This document shows positions 5,884-7,681 of a stretch of 7,681 nt of DNA, piece after piece. The position numbers and the translations under genes were made by a program. The notes below the pieces were generated by a model. That model had not been told where the DNA came from and searched no databases. It saw nothing but the letters and a program-made list of their open reading frames with translations. Source of the DNA: Nitrospirales bacterium (GTDB lineage Bacteria > Nitrospirota > Nitrospiria > Nitrospirales > UBA8639). The stretch spans positions 1 to 7,681 of the forward strand of contig JAJDBO010000230.1 in NCBI GenBank assembly GCA_029261305.1. The letters run 5' to 3'. The stretch's first letter is position 1; each line of letters opens with the position of its first letter.

Positions 5884-6833
5884 TGGGTAATTCTCTGGCC
5901 TATGCCTTCCTTGCCGTGTGGGCGATCACTTCGACCACGGCCTGTGCAACGGTTCAATCCCTTCCTTCTTATCAACCAGATCAAGTTCTTAATCTTGCCC
6001 AACAGTCGGTCGTGCCTTTTTTCGAGTTGCGTTCGGCTCTGCTGGATGCGGATGTCGTCTATATTGGTGAGTCGCATTACACGCCGTCTCACATTGAAGC
6101 GGCACTTCGGGTATTACAAATCCTCCTCGATGGAGGGCGAACACCTATTTTGGGGATGGAAATGTTTAGCTGGGACGGACAGTCTGGCTTGGACCGCTAT
6201 TTAAATGATGAAATTTCCTCCGTCGAAAACTTTTTAGCTGAATCACAATGGAAGAATAACTGGGGTGGGAAATATGAAGATTACTCCGCACTCGTGGATT
6301 TTGCCAAAAAGCACCACTTCAAATTATTAGGGCTCAATCCCCCTCGTCCGTTTGTGAGAAAGGTGGCTCAAAAAGGATTAACTGGTATTGGGGCTGATCC
6401 AGATTTGAAAAAGTGGAATATTCCCGATCCTTTCCCTGCCGATGACCCTGAATATCGACGAGTGATTTACGAGCAAATAGAAAAATGCCATGGAGGCATG
6501 AAACCAGAAGTCTATCAAAAAATCTATGAGGCTTCGGTGTTCCGCGACGAAGGCATGGCCTCGGTGATTACCACTATGTCCAGGTTAGGCGCAGCAACAC
6601 CTCAGACATTTGTGAGTTACACCGGAGCTGGGCATATTCAATACGGATTGCCCATTCCCAAGCGGGTGCAACGACAAATGGGAACGCCAGTCAAACAAGT
6701 CACGGTGTATTTACATGCCCTGGACCCTGAGCACCCTGAAGATGTCGAGAATTTGCTCGAAGAGCGGATCGCGGATTTCGTGTGGCTAACTGCCTTGGGC
6801 CCCCAGGGTCGGCAGCCACGATGTGGGGAATAA
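5853..6833 (+). CDS. ChaN-family haem-binding/uptake lipoprotein (DUF399)
   Basis: The fold belongs to the ChaN/TIKI/EreA-like group: VVYIGESH near the N terminus, ILGMEMFSWDGQ, and SYTGAGHIQYGLPIPKR near the C terminus, the blocks that carry the conserved Glu, His and metal or haem ligands. Campylobacter ChaN is an outer-membrane lipoprotein that binds haem pairs, so an iron or haem acquisition role is likely here. Starting at 5853 the product is 326 aa with a signal sequence (Arg9, core LAYAFLAVWAI) and a possible lipid-modified Cys31; TTAC is an imperfect lipobox. Starts at 5859, 5880 or 5883 are possible. The last two would leave a signal peptide without a positive charge, while the frame's upstream extension to 5745 would run into the divergent gene. 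The double-CDGSH gene follows after 58 bases. Confidence 0.85.
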   Translation: MAMWHSIPRMMGNSLAYAFLAVWAITSTTACATVQSLPSYQPDQVLNLAQQSVVPFFELRSALLDADVVYIGESHYTPSHIEAALRVLQILLDGGRTPILGMEMFSWDGQSGLDRYLNDEISSVENFLAESQWKNNWGGKYEDYSALVDFAKKHHFKLLGLNPPRPFVRKVAQKGLTGIGADPDLKKWNIPDPFPADDPEYRRVIYEQIEKCHGGMKPEVYQKIYEASVFRDEGMASVITTMSRLGAATPQTFVSYTGAGHIQYGLPIPKRVQRQMGTPVKQVTVYLHALDPEHPEDVENLLEERIADFVWLTALGPQGRQPRCGE

Positions 6834-6891
6834 ATAACTAAATTCGAGATACGAGCGACGGTATACCAACCACGAACCTGAGGAGGACCGA

Positions 6892-7137
6892 ATGGGTGAT
6901 CCCGTAATTATTGCGCAACGCCTGCCGTATGTGATGGAAATGGAGCCGGGGAAGTATTATTGGTGTGCATGTGGGCGTTCACAAACCCAACCGTTTTGTG
7001 ATGGATCACATACGGGAACAGAGCATTCACCTGTGGAAGTCGAGCTCACAGAAAAGAAGCGCGTAGCCTGGTGTGGCTGTAAACATACAAAAAAACCACC
7101 ATTTTGCGATGGTAGCCATTCCCATCTTGAAGAATAG
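6892..7137 (+). CDS. Double-CDGSH iron-sulfur protein, 81 aa
   Basis: Two complete CDGSH [2Fe-2S] motifs (C-x-C ... C-x3-H) are visible. The first is Cys25, Cys27, Cys36 and His40 (CACGRSQTQPFCDGSH). The second is Cys61, Cys63, Cys72 and His76 (CGCKHTKKPPFCDGSH). Each should hold one cluster with the 3Cys-1His ligation known from mitoNEET-type proteins; the tandem arrangement is that of the CISD3/MiNT class. There is no membrane anchor, so it is a soluble redox or cluster-transfer protein. AGGAGG (6881-6886) lies 5 bases before the ATG. It follows the ChaN-like gene by 58 bases on the same strand and is probably co-transcribed, which fits an iron theme. The electron partner is unknown. Confidence 0.95.
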   Translation: MGDPVIIAQRLPYVMEMEPGKYYWCACGRSQTQPFCDGSHTGTEHSPVEVELTEKKRVAWCGCKHTKKPPFCDGSHSHLEE

Positions 7138-7184
7138 CTGGAACTCGGCAAAAAATATCTCTTGCGTCTATCTAGAGAGTTTTA

Positions 7185-7205
7185 ATAGAATGGCCGTTCT
7201 ATAAT
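7185..7205 (+). promoter_or_regulatory. Palindromic operator candidate overlapping a TATAAT -10 box
   Basis: ATAGAATGGCCGTTCTAT (7185-7202) is a dyad with 6-bp perfect arms, a central GGCC and only one mismatched pair. Its right arm runs into TATAAT (7200-7205), a perfect -10 hexamer about 50 bases before the next ATG. No good -35 box is found at 16-18 bases upstream, which suggests dependence on an activator or a weak promoter. A dimeric regulator bound here would cover the -10 region, the classic placement of a repressor. The regulator cannot be named. Confidence 0.5.
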
Positions 7206-7256
7206 TTTTTGAAGACCTTGGAAATTTTAGAAAGTGATCATAAGGAGGGCCAGAGT

Positions 7257-7430
7257 ATGAAAAAGACAATTCAAGGAATCCTTGGCGGTGCGTTACTACT
7301 CGCAGGAACAACACCAGCTTTTGCTAACGCACCTGGAGGCGGCTATGAGGGAATTACCGCCATGTATTATGGAATTATTGCCATAATTCTTGGTTACGGT
7401 GCCTACGACATTTTCTTTAAAAGCGAGTAG
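7257..7430 (+). CDS. Small exported protein with one membrane span, 57 aa
   Basis: The start is ATG 7257, preceded by AAGGAGGG (7242-7249, core AAGGAGG at 8 bases). A TTG start at 7209 in the same frame has no such site and would bury the signal peptide. Residues 1-23 are a signal peptide (MKK, core IQGILGGALLLAG, cleavage after AFA). A Gly-rich linker (APGGGYEG) follows, then one membrane span at about 33-52 (ITAMYYGIIAIILGYGAY) and a charged end (KSE). The mature peptide would be only 34 residues, anchored in the inner membrane with its N terminus outside. It resembles small accessory subunits of membrane complexes, but I do not recognise the family. It has its own apparent promoter and a strong terminator, so it is probably a single-gene unit. 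Confidence 0.8.
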   Translation: MKKTIQGILGGALLLAGTTPAFANAPGGGYEGITAMYYGIIAIILGYGAYDIFFKSE

Positions 7431-7465
7431 TCCCCTTTAAGCCCTTCAAAAGGGTGAGATTGACG

Positions 7466-7518
7466 AAAACCCCTTATGACCTGGAGACTGAATGTCCCAG
7501 AGTGATAAGGGGTTTTTT
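7466..7518. terminator. Strong bidirectional Rho-independent terminator
   Basis: AAAACCCCTTAT (7466-7477) pairs perfectly over 12 bp with ATAAGGGGTTTT (7505-7516), followed by more T (T6 in all at 7513-7518). In the 27-base loop CTGG (7481-7484) can pair with CCAG (7497-7500). The minus strand also ends in a T4 tract after the stem. It lies between the 57-aa protein gene (stop 7430, plus) and the esterase gene (stop 7547, minus), so it probably serves both. A smaller hairpin, CCCTT/AAGGG (7442-7454), precedes it. Confidence 0.88.
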
Positions 7519-7546
7519 GTGATTGGAATAAGTGAGCCGACCTTCC

Positions 7547-7681
7547 TCATCGAGTCTCCGGTTTTTTCAACAATGGGGCCAAAGTAGACATTACGGAATT
7601 TGCCACAATCTCATAGCCATCGGCGGTAGGGTGAATCCCATCGGCTTGATTCAGTCCAGGCCTAGCCGCGACTCCTTCCAG
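7547..7681 (-). CDS. GDSL/SGNH esterase (TesA-like), C-terminal 44 residues
   Basis: The minus-strand frame enters at the window edge and stops at TGA (7549-7547). It contains LNQADGIHPTADGYEIVA, the block V of SGNH hydrolases with the catalytic Asp and His (D-G-I-H) that act with an N-terminal Ser. The order LEGVAARPGLNQADGIHP is typical of the TesA/arylesterase branch, periplasmic enzymes with thioesterase, lysophospholipase or arylesterase activity. The GDSL serine and the start lie outside the window, so intactness and any signal peptide cannot be judged. The C-terminal end (TLAPLLKKPETR) is of normal length. It converges on the 57-aa gene with a shared terminator. Confidence 0.9.
   Translation of the reverse strand: MEGVAARPGLNQADGIHPTADGYEIVANSVMSTLAPLLKKPETR

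Noticed and set aside
7158..7183. TCTCT/AGAGA hairpin with a short T run as terminator of the CDGSH gene
   Set aside because: A five-bp stem with an 11-base loop is too weak to call.
7188..7199. SOS (LexA) box, GAAT-N4-GTTC
   Set aside because: It differs from GAAC-N4-GTTC by one base and nothing in the adjacent gene suggests DNA damage response. It is kept only as an unnamed dyad.
7209..7256. TTG start for the 57-aa protein
   Set aside because: No ribosome binding site. The AAGGAGG at 7242 and the signal peptide both point to ATG 7257.

Overview
The window looks like chromosomal DNA from a free-living Gram-negative bacterium. It has a ChaN-type lipoprotein, a TesA-like esterase, signal peptides and mostly strong AGGAGG ribosome binding sites. 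Base composition looks close to balanced by eye. The mix of HEAT-repeat proteins, a ChaN lipoprotein and a double-CDGSH protein fits Nitrospira or a relative (Nitrospirota). That assignment is inference from gene style, not a marker-based identification. I found no CRISPR array, transposase or phage gene.

Layout, left to right. (1) 1-1619, plus strand: the tail of an unidentified gene overlaps the start of a pure HEAT-repeat protein, followed by a second protein with a beta-rich N-terminal part and four HEAT repeats. (2) 1676-1715: a strong hairpin separates this group from the convergent UDP-glucose 6-dehydrogenase gene (ugd, minus, 1732-3063), which supplies UDP-glucuronate for envelope polysaccharide. 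(3) 3064-3669: a gene-poor stretch with a consensus promoter driving tRNA-Gly(GCC). Behind the tRNA lies a short hairpin-rich segment bounded by an inverted and a direct copy of the tRNA T-arm. (4) 3670-5768: a small exported TPR protein (minus), a probable 55-aa protein (plus, 4229-4396), and a 449-aa protein with a methyltransferase-like motif (minus). (5) 5842-7137, plus: a ChaN-family lipoprotein, with a possible 13-codon leader ORF at its start, then a double-CDGSH iron-sulfur protein. (6) 7185-7518: a palindrome over a TATAAT box, a 57-aa exported single-membrane-span protein, and a large bidirectional terminator. (7) 7547-7681, minus: the C-terminal end of a GDSL (TesA-like) esterase, cut by the window edge.

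Functional links are modest. The ChaN and CDGSH genes are 58 bases apart on one strand and may form a haem/iron-sulfur pair. The two HEAT proteins probably act as protein-binding scaffolds. The most unusual structure is the tRNA-derived repeat segment at 3472-3630. No complete new defence or metabolic system is visible.
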